From JBDHWG01 sp046328525 (GTDB lineage: Bacteria > Chloroflexota > Anaerolineae > Epilineales > JAHCIE01), in assembly GCA_046328525.1 (NCBI GenBank), contig JAXLWK010000003.1:372001-436000 (forward strand): 64,000 nt of DNA. Reading direction: 5' to 3'. Positions 31,675 through 40,861 of the stretch are shown piece after piece. How positions within the stretch are numbered: the first letter of the stretch is position 1; each line of letters starts with the position of its first letter. A model generated the notes under the pieces. That model made no database searches and had not been told where the DNA came from. It saw only the letters and a list, made by a program, of their open reading frames with translations. Position numbers and translations under genes: made by a program.

Positions 31675-32856
31675 TTACGGCTTGTAGCCGGTCTGCACCT
31701 TGCCCGACTTCAGGCCGTCCATGGCCGCCTGGACCGCGTCCTTGCACTTCTGGGAGATCTTGCTGTCCCAGTCGTGGTAGGGGGCGAGGCCGATACCGCC
31801 GTTGCTGATGTCGGACAGGGCGATGCCGCCCTTGAGCGTGCCGGCCTGCGCTGCCTTGGCGGCGTTGAACACGGACACGTCCACGTTCTTCATGGCGCTG
31901 GTAATGAGGCTAGACTTGACCTCAGGGTAGGTGAGGTACTGGTCCACGTCCACGCCGATCGCCATCTTGCCCGCCTGATTGGCGGCGAGGAGGCCGCCGT
32001 TGCCGGTGTTGCCGCCGACGCCGAACACTACGTCACACCCCTGGCCGATCATCGAAGCGCCTGTTTCCTTGCCCTTGGCCGGGTCGGTGAAGCTCGGGAT
32101 GTAGACGTTGGGCGTCTTGATGTCGGCCTTCTGGGACTTGGCGCCCGTCTGGTAGCCGATGACGTAGCGCTGCACCGGCGGGATTTCCATGCCGCTGACG
32201 GTACAGACGGTGCCGGACTGGCTCATGCAGCCCGCCAACACGCCGGCCAGATAGCCGACCTGGTCCTCGGAGAACATCAGGCTGGTGACGTTCTTCAGGT
32301 CGCCGGCATAGGGATCGGGGTCGCCCGCCTTCGCAGGGAAGTAGGCGTTGTCAATGATGGCGAACTTCTGATCCGGGTACTGCTTGGCCTTCTTGGCCGT
32401 CGCGTCGCCCATGAGGAAGCCGACGGCGATGATGAGGTCGTACTTGTCGGTCACGAAAGCGTCAATGTTCTTTTCGTAGTCGGTCGGGGCCTTGGACTCA
32501 ATGAACTTGCCCTCGGCGCCCAGCTCCTTCATGGCGCGCTGTACGCCTTCCCACGCGGACTGGTTGAAGCTCTTGTCGTTGACGCCGCCGACGTCGGTGA
32601 CGAGACCAATCTTGAGCTTCTTGCCCGCCGCCGCCGGCGCTGCCGTCGCCGCCGCCTTGGGCGCTTCGGTTGCGGCCGCCTTCGCCGCCGGCGCTGCTGT
32701 GGGCGCGGCGGCCTTGGGCGCTTCGGTTGGCGCAGCGGCCTTTGGTGCGGGCGCCGTCGTGGGCGCCGCCGCCGGCGCAGCCGTCTGACCGCCGCAGGCC
32801 GCCAGGATCACGGCCACGAGCGCCAGAGCGACGACGAGGTTCCAGGTTTTGAACAT
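31675..32856 (-). CDS. BMP-family nucleoside-binding lipoprotein
   Basis: 393 residues. The signal peptide ends in a lipobox (VILAACGG, Cys21). A 50-residue Ala/Pro/Thr/Lys linker follows, then the BMP/PnrA-like domain: GLVTDVGGVNDKSFNQSAWEG, DYEKNIDAFV, YDLIIAVGFLMGDA, FSEDQVGYLAGVLAG and GKMAIGVDVDQY. These proteins are the receptors of ABC importers for purine nucleosides. No importer ATPase or permease genes of that type lie next to it in this window. The gene is preceded by an extended -10 promoter. Confidence 0.92.
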   Translation of the reverse strand: MFKTWNLVVALALVAVILAACGGQTAAPAAAPTTAPAPKAAAPTEAPKAAAPTAAPAAKAAATEAPKAAATAAPAAAGKKLKIGLVTDVGGVNDKSFNQSAWEGVQRAMKELGAEGKFIESKAPTDYEKNIDAFVTDKYDLIIAVGFLMGDATAKKAKQYPDQKFAIIDNAYFPAKAGDPDPYAGDLKNVTSLMFSEDQVGYLAGVLAGCMSQSGTVCTVSGMEIPPVQRYVIGYQTGAKSQKADIKTPNVYIPSFTDPAKGKETGASMIGQGCDVVFGVGGNTGNGGLLAANQAGKMAIGVDVDQYLTYPEVKSSLITSAMKNVDVSVFNAAKAAQAGTLKGGIALSDISNGGIGLAPYHDWDSKISQKCKDAVQAAMDGLKSGKVQTGYKP

Positions 32857-32921
32857 CTTTTCTCCTCCAGTTCAATGTAGCGAACTGTTGACGTTATGCT
32901 GGCATGTTTACTGCCCTGGGT

Positions 32922-32930
32922 ATTATACCA
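32922..32930 (-). promoter_or_regulatory. Extended -10 promoter of the BMP lipoprotein gene
   Basis: On the minus strand TGGTATAAT (TATAAT at 32922-32927, TG at 32929-32930) lies 66 bp before the start codon. No good -35 is seen, as expected for an extended -10. The rest of the 304-bp gap 32857-33160 shows no gene. Confidence 0.6.
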
Positions 32931-33160
32931 TACGCGCAATCGTTTGGCCGATTTTCAACGGGCGATTTTCGTCCGTGCGCCGAAATTTCACGCCGTGCAA
33001 CCGTTCATCCACCGCGCCGTGTGGCAGGGTAAGCCAATCCGCCCGGCAAGGCTCTAAACCATAGAGGAGTTACGCGGCGGTCAGTCATCACTATGTGGCG
33101 ATGGTCTCAGATGTCACGAGCCACCTGGCGTGTCCAGGGTTGGGTTTGGGAGTGTTCGGA

Positions 33161-33958
33161 ATGGATGTGAACGGACGAGTACAGAAATCTACGCCAATTA
33201 TCCGCCTGGAGCGTGTCACAAAGGTCTATGTGGAAGCGGGCCAGTCCCATAGCGTGCTTGACAATGTAAGCGCCGCGTTCGCGCCCGGCGAGTTCGTCGT
33301 CCTCCTCGGCAAGAGTGGCTCCGGCAAGAGCACGCTGCTGAACCTTGTCAGCGGCATCGACTCGCCGAGCAGCGGCGATATCTGGGTCGGCGGCCAGAAC
33401 ATCACGCGCATGGGCGACCGCGAGCGCACGGTCTTCCGGCGCAACCACATCGGCTTCGTCTTCCAGTTCTTCAACCTGATCCCCACGCTGACGGTTGCGG
33501 AGAATGTGCTGTTGCCGGTGGACCTGGCGGGGGGTGGGAAAGTCGGCCGCCAGCGTGGGCTGGACTTGTTGGAGCGCGTCGGCCTCGGCAGCCGCCTGAA
33601 GGCGTACCCCGACCGACTGTCCGGCGGCGAGCAGCAGCGCGTCGCCATCGCCCGCGCCCTTGCCCACGATCCGCCCCTGGTGCTGGCCGACGAGCCAACG
33701 GGCAACCTGGATGAGGACACCGGGCGGCAGGTGCTGTCTCTGCTGGACGACCTTGTGCGCGAGGTGGGCAAGAGCCTGTTGATGGTGACCCACAGCCCAG
33801 AGGTCGTGGGGCTGGCCGACCGCGTCTACCGCGTCCGCCACGGCCACCTGGTCGAGGAGACGGCCACCTGGCAGCCGGCCGGTGATGATGCGCCCGCGCC
33901 GCTCAACGGCGCTAACAGTGTCGCGCCAGCCGCCAGCGCGCCGGGCAGGGACGTATGA
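33161..33958 (+). CDS. ABC exporter ATPase (LolD/MacB/AttE type)
   Basis: 265 residues from ATG 33161, eight bases after GGGAG; the frame open from 33095 is rejected. It has Walker A GKSGSGKST, the Q-loop FVFQFFNL, ABC signature LSGGEQQRVAIARAL and Walker B LVLADEPTGNLD, all in the form typical of ATPases that pair with FtsX-like permeases. The C-terminal 30 residues are Ala/Pro-rich. The stop overlaps the permease start (ATGA). Confidence 0.92.
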   Translation: MDVNGRVQKSTPIIRLERVTKVYVEAGQSHSVLDNVSAAFAPGEFVVLLGKSGSGKSTLLNLVSGIDSPSSGDIWVGGQNITRMGDRERTVFRRNHIGFVFQFFNLIPTLTVAENVLLPVDLAGGGKVGRQRGLDLLERVGLGSRLKAYPDRLSGGEQQRVAIARALAHDPPLVLADEPTGNLDEDTGRQVLSLLDDLVREVGKSLLMVTHSPEVVGLADRVYRVRHGHLVEETATWQPAGDDAPAPLNGANSVAPAASAPGRDV

Positions 33959-36573
33959 GCGAGAGCCTTCTGCGAGTCGGCCTGCGCTACTGGCAGCGGC
34001 GGCGCTGGCAGAGCATCCTCGCCATTCTCGGCATCGCCCTCGGCGTCGCCGTTGTCGTCGCCATTGACATTGCCAACGATAGCGCGCGCCGCGCGTTCAG
34101 CCTGTCCACCGAAGCCGTCGCGGGCCGGGCCACGCACGTGATTGTCGGCGGCCAGCTCGGGCTGGACGAGGACATCTACCGCCGTTTGCGGATCGAGCAA
34201 GGCATGCGCGACGCCGCGCCCGTCGTCGAGGGGTACGCGACGGCGGTGGAGCTGCGGCGGGTTCCCCTGCGCATCCTGGGCGTAGATCCGTTTGCCGAGG
34301 GGCCGTTCCGCACGTACACGGCGGCTCAGAGCGCCGGCCCGGCGGTTGACCTCAGCCGCTTCTTTGTCGAGCCAGGCGCGGCCCTCATTAGCGCCGGCTT
34401 TGCCGACGTCCAGGGCCTCAAGGTGGGCGATACTCTGACCATGCGCGTCGGGGATGCGCTGCGTCCGCTGCACATCGTAGGGCTGCTCCAGCCCTCCGAC
34501 AACGTCAGCGCGCGGGCGCTCGACGGCCTTGTGATCACCGACATCAGCACCGCGCAGGAAACTCTCGGCATGCTCGGCCGGCTGAGCCGGATTGACTTGC
34601 TCGTGGACACGGCGACCCCCACCGGCGCGGCGACTCTCGACGCGATCGGGCAGACGCTGCCCCAGGGCGTGCGCCTGGAGCCGGCCCAGGCCCGCTCCCA
34701 GGCGCTGGCGCAGCTCACCGCCGCGTTCGAGCTGAACCTGCGCGCCCTCAGCTTGCTCGCCCTGGTCGTCGGGATGTTCCTCATCTACAACACCATGACG
34801 TTCTCTGTCATCCAGCGGCGGCCGCTGATTGGCACGCTGCGGGCGATGGGCGTGACACGCCGCGAGATCGGCGGGCTCGTGCTGTCGGAGGCGCTGGCGT
34901 TGAGCGTGATCGGCGGCATCCTCGGCGTGCTGCTTGGCATACTCCTGGGGCGCGGCGCCGTCCGCCTGGTCACCCAGACGATCACCGACCTGTACTTTGT
35001 GGTGACGGTGCAGGGGGTCGAGATCGCGCCGCTGACGCTGCTCAAGGGCGTGGCCCTGGGCGTAGGCGCGGCGCTGCTGGCGGCCCTCGCGCCCGCCATC
35101 GAGGCGACATCTGTTCCGCCCCGCCTGGCTCTCTCGCGCTCGGACATGGAGGAGCGAGTGCGCCGCATTCTGCCGTGGAGCGTCGCCCTCGCCGTGGCGC
35201 TGTTCCTGGGGGCCGCACTGATGCTCGGCTTTGGCGGCCGGCAGCTCGTCTTCAGCTTCGCCGGCGTCATGGCCGTCCTCCTCGCCATGGCGGCGCTTAC
35301 GCCGGTCGTGACGGTGTGGCTGATGGGCGCGGCGCGACCTGTGACCGGCCTGGCCGGTGTCCTCGGCCGGATTGCGCCCCAGACGGTGACCCGGGCGCTG
35401 AGCCGGACATCCGTCGCAATCGCCGCGCTCATGGTGGCCGTCTCGGTGACGATTGGCGTCGGCGTGATGATCGCGTCGTTTCGGATGACGGTGGAGCAGT
35501 GGCTTGGCTCGACCCTGCGCGCCGACGTCTACGTCAGCACGCCCAGCCTATCGGCGACGCGCCCGACGGGGCAGATGGACCCCACCATCGCCCAGGAGCT
35601 TGCGGCGCGGCCGGAGGTCGCCGAGATGGAGATGGTGCGCGCCGCGTCGGTGGATACGCTCGACGGGACGACCAGCCTCCTGGCCGTGCAAGGCTCGCAC
35701 CGCCGCGATGCCTCGGTGTACCGCACGGCCACCGGCACGCCGGATGAGATGTGGGCCAGGGTGCAGCAGGGGGCGGCGCTCGTCTCCGAGCCATACGCCT
35801 ACCGCCACAACATCACGGCGAAGGACTGGGTGCAGCAAGGTGGCGAGTGGGTACGCGCGGACGGCGTGACGCTCGCCGGGGATAGCGAGGCGAGCGTCAC
35901 ACTGCGTAGCGAAAAAGGCGACCTGAAGGTTCCGGTGGTGGGCGTGTACTATGACTATGCGTCCGACCAGGGCATCGTCATGATCGCCCTGGACACGTAC
36001 CGTCAGTGGTGGAGCGACCCGTGGATTTCGTCCGTCGCGTTGTACGTCAAGCCAGGCGTCAACGCCGATGGCCTGGTGAGCGCCATCCAGAGCCGCTACG
36101 CCGACCGCGACCTGGTGGTGTCGGCCAACGCCACCCTGCGGCGCGGCGCGCTCGACGTATTCGACCGCACGTTTGCCATCACGTCGGCGCTCCAGCTCCT
36201 GGCGATGGCCGTTGCTTTCATCGGCGTCCTCAGCGCGCTGATGGCGCTCCAGCTGGAACGCACTCGCGAGCTAGGCACACTGCGCGCGTCCGGCGTGACG
36301 ATGCCCCAGATGTGGGGCCTGACCATGCTGGAGAGCAGCCTGATCGGCGGGACGGCCGGCCTCCTGGCTGCGCCCACGGGTCTGGCGCTGGCGGCCATCC
36401 TGGTCTATGTCATCAATCTACGATCGTTTGGCTGGACGCTCCAGCTCATCATCCCGCCGCACCTGTTCGTCGAGGCCTTCGTGGTCGCCGTCGTCGCGGC
36501 GCTGCTGGCGGGTGTCTACCCGGCGATTCGGTTGGGGCGCATGCAGATTGCTGAGGCGTTGCGCGCCGAGTAG
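33955..36573 (+). CDS. FtsX-family ABC permease with two FtsX modules
   Basis: 872 residues. It has an N-terminal transmembrane helix (about 20-40), a large periplasmic region, three membrane helices with LRALSLLALVVGMFLIYNTMTF...TLRAMGVTRREIG (the FtsX signature), a fourth helix, then a second periplasmic region and a second FtsX module ending with MALQLERTRELGTLRASGVTMPQM and AIRLGRMQIAEALRAE. Such double modules act as mechanotransmission exporters for lipoproteins or envelope components. It pairs with the ATPase upstream. The AttFG/AttH arrangement is relevant because an AttH-like gene is at 42983. Confidence 0.9.
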   Translation: MSESLLRVGLRYWQRRRWQSILAILGIALGVAVVVAIDIANDSARRAFSLSTEAVAGRATHVIVGGQLGLDEDIYRRLRIEQGMRDAAPVVEGYATAVELRRVPLRILGVDPFAEGPFRTYTAAQSAGPAVDLSRFFVEPGAALISAGFADVQGLKVGDTLTMRVGDALRPLHIVGLLQPSDNVSARALDGLVITDISTAQETLGMLGRLSRIDLLVDTATPTGAATLDAIGQTLPQGVRLEPAQARSQALAQLTAAFELNLRALSLLALVVGMFLIYNTMTFSVIQRRPLIGTLRAMGVTRREIGGLVLSEALALSVIGGILGVLLGILLGRGAVRLVTQTITDLYFVVTVQGVEIAPLTLLKGVALGVGAALLAALAPAIEATSVPPRLALSRSDMEERVRRILPWSVALAVALFLGAALMLGFGGRQLVFSFAGVMAVLLAMAALTPVVTVWLMGAARPVTGLAGVLGRIAPQTVTRALSRTSVAIAALMVAVSVTIGVGVMIASFRMTVEQWLGSTLRADVYVSTPSLSATRPTGQMDPTIAQELAARPEVAEMEMVRAASVDTLDGTTSLLAVQGSHRRDASVYRTATGTPDEMWARVQQGAALVSEPYAYRHNITAKDWVQQGGEWVRADGVTLAGDSEASVTLRSEKGDLKVPVVGVYYDYASDQGIVMIALDTYRQWWSDPWISSVALYVKPGVNADGLVSAIQSRYADRDLVVSANATLRRGALDVFDRTFAITSALQLLAMAVAFIGVLSALMALQLERTRELGTLRASGVTMPQMWGLTMLESSLIGGTAGLLAAPTGLALAAILVYVINLRSFGWTLQLIIPPHLFVEAFVVAVVAALLAGVYPAIRLGRMQIAEALRAE

Positions 36574-36578
36574 CCGCC

Positions 36579-37079
36579 TCAGCTTCCGCTCGCGCCGTGT
36601 TCCTCTTCCTCAAGCTCGGCTTCCAGCTCCGCTGCCGCGGCGTCGCCCAGGTTGCTGTACAAGAGCGTGCCGCCGAAGTCGGCAAGGCGCTTGTGTAGGG
36701 CCGCGGTGTTCCCCTGCAGGACGACGAGGAACACGGCCGACGAGCCGGGCTGCATTTCTTTGGCGAGGTCCTTGATGAAGCTCTCGCTCAGCGAGTAGTC
36801 GGCGGTCTCCTCGTCGAACGTGGCATTCTCCGGCGCCCAGCCCTGGTACTCCGTGAAGCCGGGCGTCACGACCCCGCCGATGAACTTGTGCCACCAGCGC
36901 CCTTTCGAGGCAGCGCGGAAGCCGGCGGATTGCAGTGTCACCTTGCCTTGCGCGTCCTTGACCACGGCGCGGCCGCTGCCGAAGGTTGCCCCGTGGTCCG
37001 CCTGTAGCGCCTGCATGCTCTCGATCACTTCACCGGCCCGCTTTTCGTCGGGGTACACGATGGCGATGACGTCGGCCAT
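36579..37079 (-). CDS. DUF1269 protein
   Basis: 166 residues matching DUF1269: MADVIAIVYPDEKRAGEVIESMQAL at the start and the ADYSLSESFIKDLAKEMQPGSSAVFLVV block. The central hydrophobic Gly-rich segment usual in the family (a glycine-zipper-like helix) is short here. The acidic tail EAELEEEEH is typical. Function unknown; members are often stress-induced. It is convergent with the permease gene (5-bp gap) and divergent from the sugar dehydrogenase. Confidence 0.85.
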   Translation of the reverse strand: MADVIAIVYPDEKRAGEVIESMQALQADHGATFGSGRAVVKDAQGKVTLQSAGFRAASKGRWWHKFIGGVVTPGFTEYQGWAPENATFDEETADYSLSESFIKDLAKEMQPGSSAVFLVVLQGNTAALHKRLADFGGTLLYSNLGDAAAAELEAELEEEEHGASGS

Positions 37080-37151
37080 GATGCCTCCTATTTTGTGGTA
37101 TCTTGCCCGTGCGCGGCCCCCGCGCTATGATTTGATGATATATGCATAACT

Positions 37152-37184
37152 CCAGGCGGGCAAGTTCCTACGCCGCCCGCCTGG
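37152..37184. repeat. Hairpin in the divergent DUF1269/sugar dehydrogenase promoter region
   Basis: CCAGGCGGGC (37152-37161) and GCCCGCCTGG (37175-37184) are perfect arms around 13 nt. It lies between two divergent genes and is not followed by a T-run, so it might be a regulatory dyad. Confidence 0.45.
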
Positions 37185-37232
37185 TAAACACTATTGGTAC
37201 AGTTGGTTCTTGAAGACAATAGAGGATTAAGC

Positions 37233-38636
37233 ATGCGTTTCCTGTTCACACTCGCCCTCCTGGTCGCTATGTTGCTCGTCGCCGCGTGTTCCGCGGGGAG
37301 CGGAACGTCGCCCGGGCCCACCCCTGCCCCCGCCCAGGTGTCCCCGGCCGCCCAGGCGCGGTCTGAGCCATCCATCGCGCCCACCAGCCCGCCCTCGCCG
37401 CTTCCCACGGCCGCCGCGCCCCGCGCGATAGCGCCGGCCGCCACAGTCGCGGCCGCCCGGCCCACGGCCCCAGCGCCGGCCGCCGCGGCGAAGACGGCCC
37501 CGACGGCGTCGGCAACGGCCGCGCCCGCGCCGACCTTCGACCCCAAGGCGACGACCATCCGCCTGGAGCGCGTCGTGAGCGGCCTGCAGAACCCGACGGC
37601 CATCGCCAACGCTGGCGACGGCAGCAATCGGCTGTTCATTCTTGAGAAAGGCGGCGTCATCCGCATCGTCAAGGATGGGGCCGTGCTACCCCAGCCGTTC
37701 CTCGACATCACCAATCTCGTCTACTCCACGGGCACCGAGCAGGGGCTGCTCGGCCTGGCCTTCGCACCCGACTACGCGACCAGCGGCCTCTTCTACGTCT
37801 ACTACATCGCCCAGGACCGCAACTCGACCCTGGCGCGTTACAAGGTCTCCGCCGACCCGAACCGCGCCGATCCGGCCTCGGCTGAGGTGATTTTTACGGC
37901 GCAGCAGCCGTCCCTCCCCAACCACAAGGGCGGCGAGCTGACCTTTGGCCCGGACGGCTACCTCTACCTCGGCCTCGGCGATGGCGGCGGCGCCGGCGAC
38001 CCGCTCAAGAACGCCCAGAACCTCAGCTCACCCCTGGGCAAGCTGCTGCGCTTCGACGTGCGCGGCAGCTCCGCGTATGCCATCCCGACCGACAACCCGT
38101 TCAAGGACCGCAAGGATGCGCGCCCCGAAATCTGGGCCTATGGGCTGCGCAACCCCTGGCGGTTCTCGTTCGACCGCGCCACCGGCGACCTCTATATCGC
38201 CGATGTCGGCCAGAACCTCTGGGAGGAGATCAATGTCCAGCCGCGCGCGTCGAAAGGCGGCGAAAACTACGGCTGGAACGTCATGGAAGGCGCTCACTGC
38301 TTCCCGCCGGACAGCCAGTGTCAGACGCGGGGCTTCGTGCCGCCCGTCGCCGAGTACAACCACAGCGAGGGCGGCTGTAGCGTGACCGGCGGGTACGTCT
38401 ATCGCGGCAAAGCGCAGCCGGCCCTGACCGGCGCCTACATCTTCGGCGACTACTGTTCCGGCAAGTTCTGGGCGCTGTCGCGGACGCCGGACAAGGGGTG
38501 GCAGCGAACGCTGCTGACCCAGGCGACCGTCTCCCCCTCATCCTTTGGTGAGGACGAGGCGGGCGAGCTGTACGTTGTCGGCCTGAACCAGGGCGAGCTA
38601 TACCGCATCCTTGCCGCGCCGCGCACGGTCTCGTGA
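37233..38636 (+). CDS. PQQ-dependent sugar dehydrogenase-type lipoprotein
   Basis: 467 residues from ATG 37233, six bases after AGAGGA. A lipobox (LLVAACSAG, Cys19) and a long Ala/Pro/Thr linker lead to a six-bladed beta-propeller of the soluble glucose/sorbosone dehydrogenase family. Visible motifs are GLQNPTAIANAGDGSNRLFILEKGG, TEQGLLGLAFAPDY, NHKGGELTFGPDGYLYLGLGDGG, RNPWRFSFDRATGDLYIADVGQN and GGYVYRGKA. These residues bind PQQ and Ca2+ in the family. It likely oxidises aldoses at the outer face of the membrane. Confidence 0.9.
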   Translation: MRFLFTLALLVAMLLVAACSAGSGTSPGPTPAPAQVSPAAQARSEPSIAPTSPPSPLPTAAAPRAIAPAATVAAARPTAPAPAAAAKTAPTASATAAPAPTFDPKATTIRLERVVSGLQNPTAIANAGDGSNRLFILEKGGVIRIVKDGAVLPQPFLDITNLVYSTGTEQGLLGLAFAPDYATSGLFYVYYIAQDRNSTLARYKVSADPNRADPASAEVIFTAQQPSLPNHKGGELTFGPDGYLYLGLGDGGGAGDPLKNAQNLSSPLGKLLRFDVRGSSAYAIPTDNPFKDRKDARPEIWAYGLRNPWRFSFDRATGDLYIADVGQNLWEEINVQPRASKGGENYGWNVMEGAHCFPPDSQCQTRGFVPPVAEYNHSEGGCSVTGGYVYRGKAQPALTGAYIFGDYCSGKFWALSRTPDKGWQRTLLTQATVSPSSFGEDEAGELYVVGLNQGELYRILAAPRTVS

Positions 38637-38654
38637 GGCGCACCGGGAGACAGC

Positions 38655-39869
38655 ATGGTGGACAAGACCTACGATGTCGTCATCATCGGCGCCGGCCCAG
38701 GCGGATCGGCGGCCGCCTACTACCTGGCGCGGCGCGGCCTGGACGTGCTGCTGCTCGACAAGGCGGACTTCCCCCGCGACAAAACGTGTGGTGACGGCCT
38801 GACCCCACGCGCCGTGTCGGTGCTCAAGGACATGGGCCTGCTGGACGAGCTCCTGCAAGTCGGGCATCTGACGCCGGCGCTGGAGATCGTCGCGCCGATG
38901 GGACACTCTGTCGCGTTCGGCATCCCGAAGGTCGGCGACTGGCCGGGCTTTAGCCTCGTCGTCCCACGCCTGATCCTGGACGACCTGCTGCTTCAGAAGG
39001 CCATCAGCGCCGGCGCCACCTTCCAGGGCGGGACGCGCGTCTTCCAGGCGCAGCCCGCGCCCGACGGCGTGACCGTTCGCGGGACGCGCAAGGATGGCCC
39101 CGTCGAGGTTCGGGCGCGGGCTGCGATTGTGGCAACGGGTGCCAGCCCAACCCTGCTGATCGAGATGGGGATTCTCAAGAAAGTGCCGGACATGATGGTC
39201 GCGTCCCGCGCTTACTTTGAGGACGTGCGCGGGCTGAAGGACGAGGTCTATCTGACCTTCCAGGGCATCCCGCTGCCGGGCTATGGCTGGATCTTCCCCG
39301 TGTCCGAGACCTCGGCGAACATTGGCGCCGGGCTTGTGCGCCGCGGCTGGACGAACCGCTGGCGCAAGGAGACGTCGGCCCAGGCGTTCCAGAGCTTCCT
39401 CGCCACGCCGACGCTCAAGACCATGCTCGAACACGCGCGGCAGGTCGGTCCCGTGAAGGGCTACCCCCTGCGCATGGACTTCGCGGAGTCCCCAACGTAT
39501 GGCGAGCGCACGCTGCTGGTGGGGGAGGCGGCGGGGCTGGTCAACCCGCTGACGGGCGAAGGCATAGACTACGCGCTAGAGTCGGGTCACATGGCGGCCG
39601 CGCACCTGGCCGCGATGTTCGAGAGCGGCGATTTTTCGTCGGCGCGCTTCGCCGAGTACGATGCTCTGTTGCGCGAGCGCTTCCAGCGGCTGTTCGTGTT
39701 CTGTACCCGCGTCCGAGAGATATGCGTCAACCCGTTGCTGCTCAACCCTCTTGTCGCGGTCGCCAACTATCGCCCTGCCTTGCGGCTGCGCCTGGTACAC
39801 GCGGTGCTGGGCTTGCGCGGCTCACCCCTCGAAACGACGAACAGCCCGGTCGTGGAAACGGGTGGGTGA
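38655..39869 (+). CDS. Geranylgeranyl-reductase-family FAD flavoprotein
   Basis: 404 residues. An FAD-binding VVIIGAGPGGSAAAYYLARRG begins at residue 9. Further motifs are DKTCGDGLTPRAV (the GGR family CGG-like loop), GYGWIFPVSETSANIGAGL and LLVGEAAGLVNPLTGEGIDYALESG, the second FAD motif. Members reduce isoprenoid chains of quinones, chlorophyll or archaeal lipids. Substrate here is unclear; menaquinone side chains are a reasonable guess in a non-phototroph. It starts 18 bp after the sugar dehydrogenase stop. Confidence 0.88.
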   Translation: MVDKTYDVVIIGAGPGGSAAAYYLARRGLDVLLLDKADFPRDKTCGDGLTPRAVSVLKDMGLLDELLQVGHLTPALEIVAPMGHSVAFGIPKVGDWPGFSLVVPRLILDDLLLQKAISAGATFQGGTRVFQAQPAPDGVTVRGTRKDGPVEVRARAAIVATGASPTLLIEMGILKKVPDMMVASRAYFEDVRGLKDEVYLTFQGIPLPGYGWIFPVSETSANIGAGLVRRGWTNRWRKETSAQAFQSFLATPTLKTMLEHARQVGPVKGYPLRMDFAESPTYGERTLLVGEAAGLVNPLTGEGIDYALESGHMAAAHLAAMFESGDFSSARFAEYDALLRERFQRLFVFCTRVREICVNPLLLNPLVAVANYRPALRLRLVHAVLGLRGSPLETTNSPVVETGG

Positions 39870-39949
39870 GGCGACAGCTTGCCCGCGATTGCTATCGTAG
39901 CGCCGTGGCTGTCAGCTCCGCTGTTCTCGTTCGGCTCAAGGAGGTCCCG

Positions 39950-40771
39950 GTGCATTTACTGACCCCGCGCGACTATGAGCGCATCACGCCCCTCCTGGCG
40001 CGACGCGAGATCGAGAGCCACATGGCCCTGGTCTACGCCGTGATCGAGGGAACGCTGCCAGGCAAGGTCTTTGTGGACGATCCCCGCGCGCCCCGCTCGC
40101 TACTGGTCGCCAACCTGACCGGCTTCTGGTTCGCGTTCGGCGAGCCGACCGAGACGTTCTTCGACTTCATCCCCGAGCTGCTCAACGTCCACCTGAACGA
40201 CGAGCCAACCGCCCTGTTCGCCACGTCGCGGGCGTGGGAGACGGCGCTGGACAGGCGCTTCGCCCACAAGTTCGCGCGCACCGGCTTCCACTTCGCGCCC
40301 CAGCCGGGCGCGCCGCCGCCGAATCTCGCCGCTCGCCTGCCGTCGGCCTTGCGCCTCGTTCCCCTCGACCCCACGCTGGCCGCGCGCCTCGGCGCCGACG
40401 GCATGGACCCGTGGATCGTGCGCATCTGGGGCGGGCCGGCGGCGTTCGGTGAGCGCGTGTTCGGCTGGGCCGTGGTGGACGGCGAGCGGCTCCTGAGCTT
40501 CTGCACTGCGTGCGGGCGTGGCGGCGGCGAGGCCGAGATCGAGATTGGCACGGCCCGCACTTTCGAGGGCCGGGGGCTGGCGACGGTTGTCGGCGCGGCC
40601 TTCATTACCGAGGCGCTGGAACGCGGACTGACGCCGGCCTGGACCTGTGACACGCGCAACATCGGCTCCCTGGCGGTGGCGCGCAAGCTCGGTTTCGTGG
40701 CGTCGGAGACGGTGGCCGGCTATGCGCTGCAGAAGCCGCCCACGGTCGGCTTCGCGGCGAAAGCTGAGTAA
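39950..40771 (+). CDS. GNAT acetyltransferase (PF12746-like)
   Basis: 273 residues from GTG 39950, five bases after AAGGAGG; the longer frame back to 39722 runs inside the preceding flavoprotein gene and is rejected. The N-terminal half is a divergent domain. The C-terminal half has the GNAT core with EIEIGTARTFEGRGLATVVGAAFITEALERG, the acetyl-CoA loop, and DTRNIGSLAVARKLGFVASET. The two-domain layout matches GNAT_acetyltran proteins of unknown substrate. Confidence 0.82.
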   Translation: MHLLTPRDYERITPLLARREIESHMALVYAVIEGTLPGKVFVDDPRAPRSLLVANLTGFWFAFGEPTETFFDFIPELLNVHLNDEPTALFATSRAWETALDRRFAHKFARTGFHFAPQPGAPPPNLAARLPSALRLVPLDPTLAARLGADGMDPWIVRIWGGPAAFGERVFGWAVVDGERLLSFCTACGRGGGEAEIEIGTARTFEGRGLATVVGAAFITEALERGLTPAWTCDTRNIGSLAVARKLGFVASETVAGYALQKPPTVGFAAKAE

Positions 40772-40861
40772 GGATTGGCGGCATCACATATTCTGATTTA
40801 TTGAGACTGGTAAAGTTATTCGAGCGACGAGATAGGGTAGGGAAGGGCAAGAGGTTCGCCT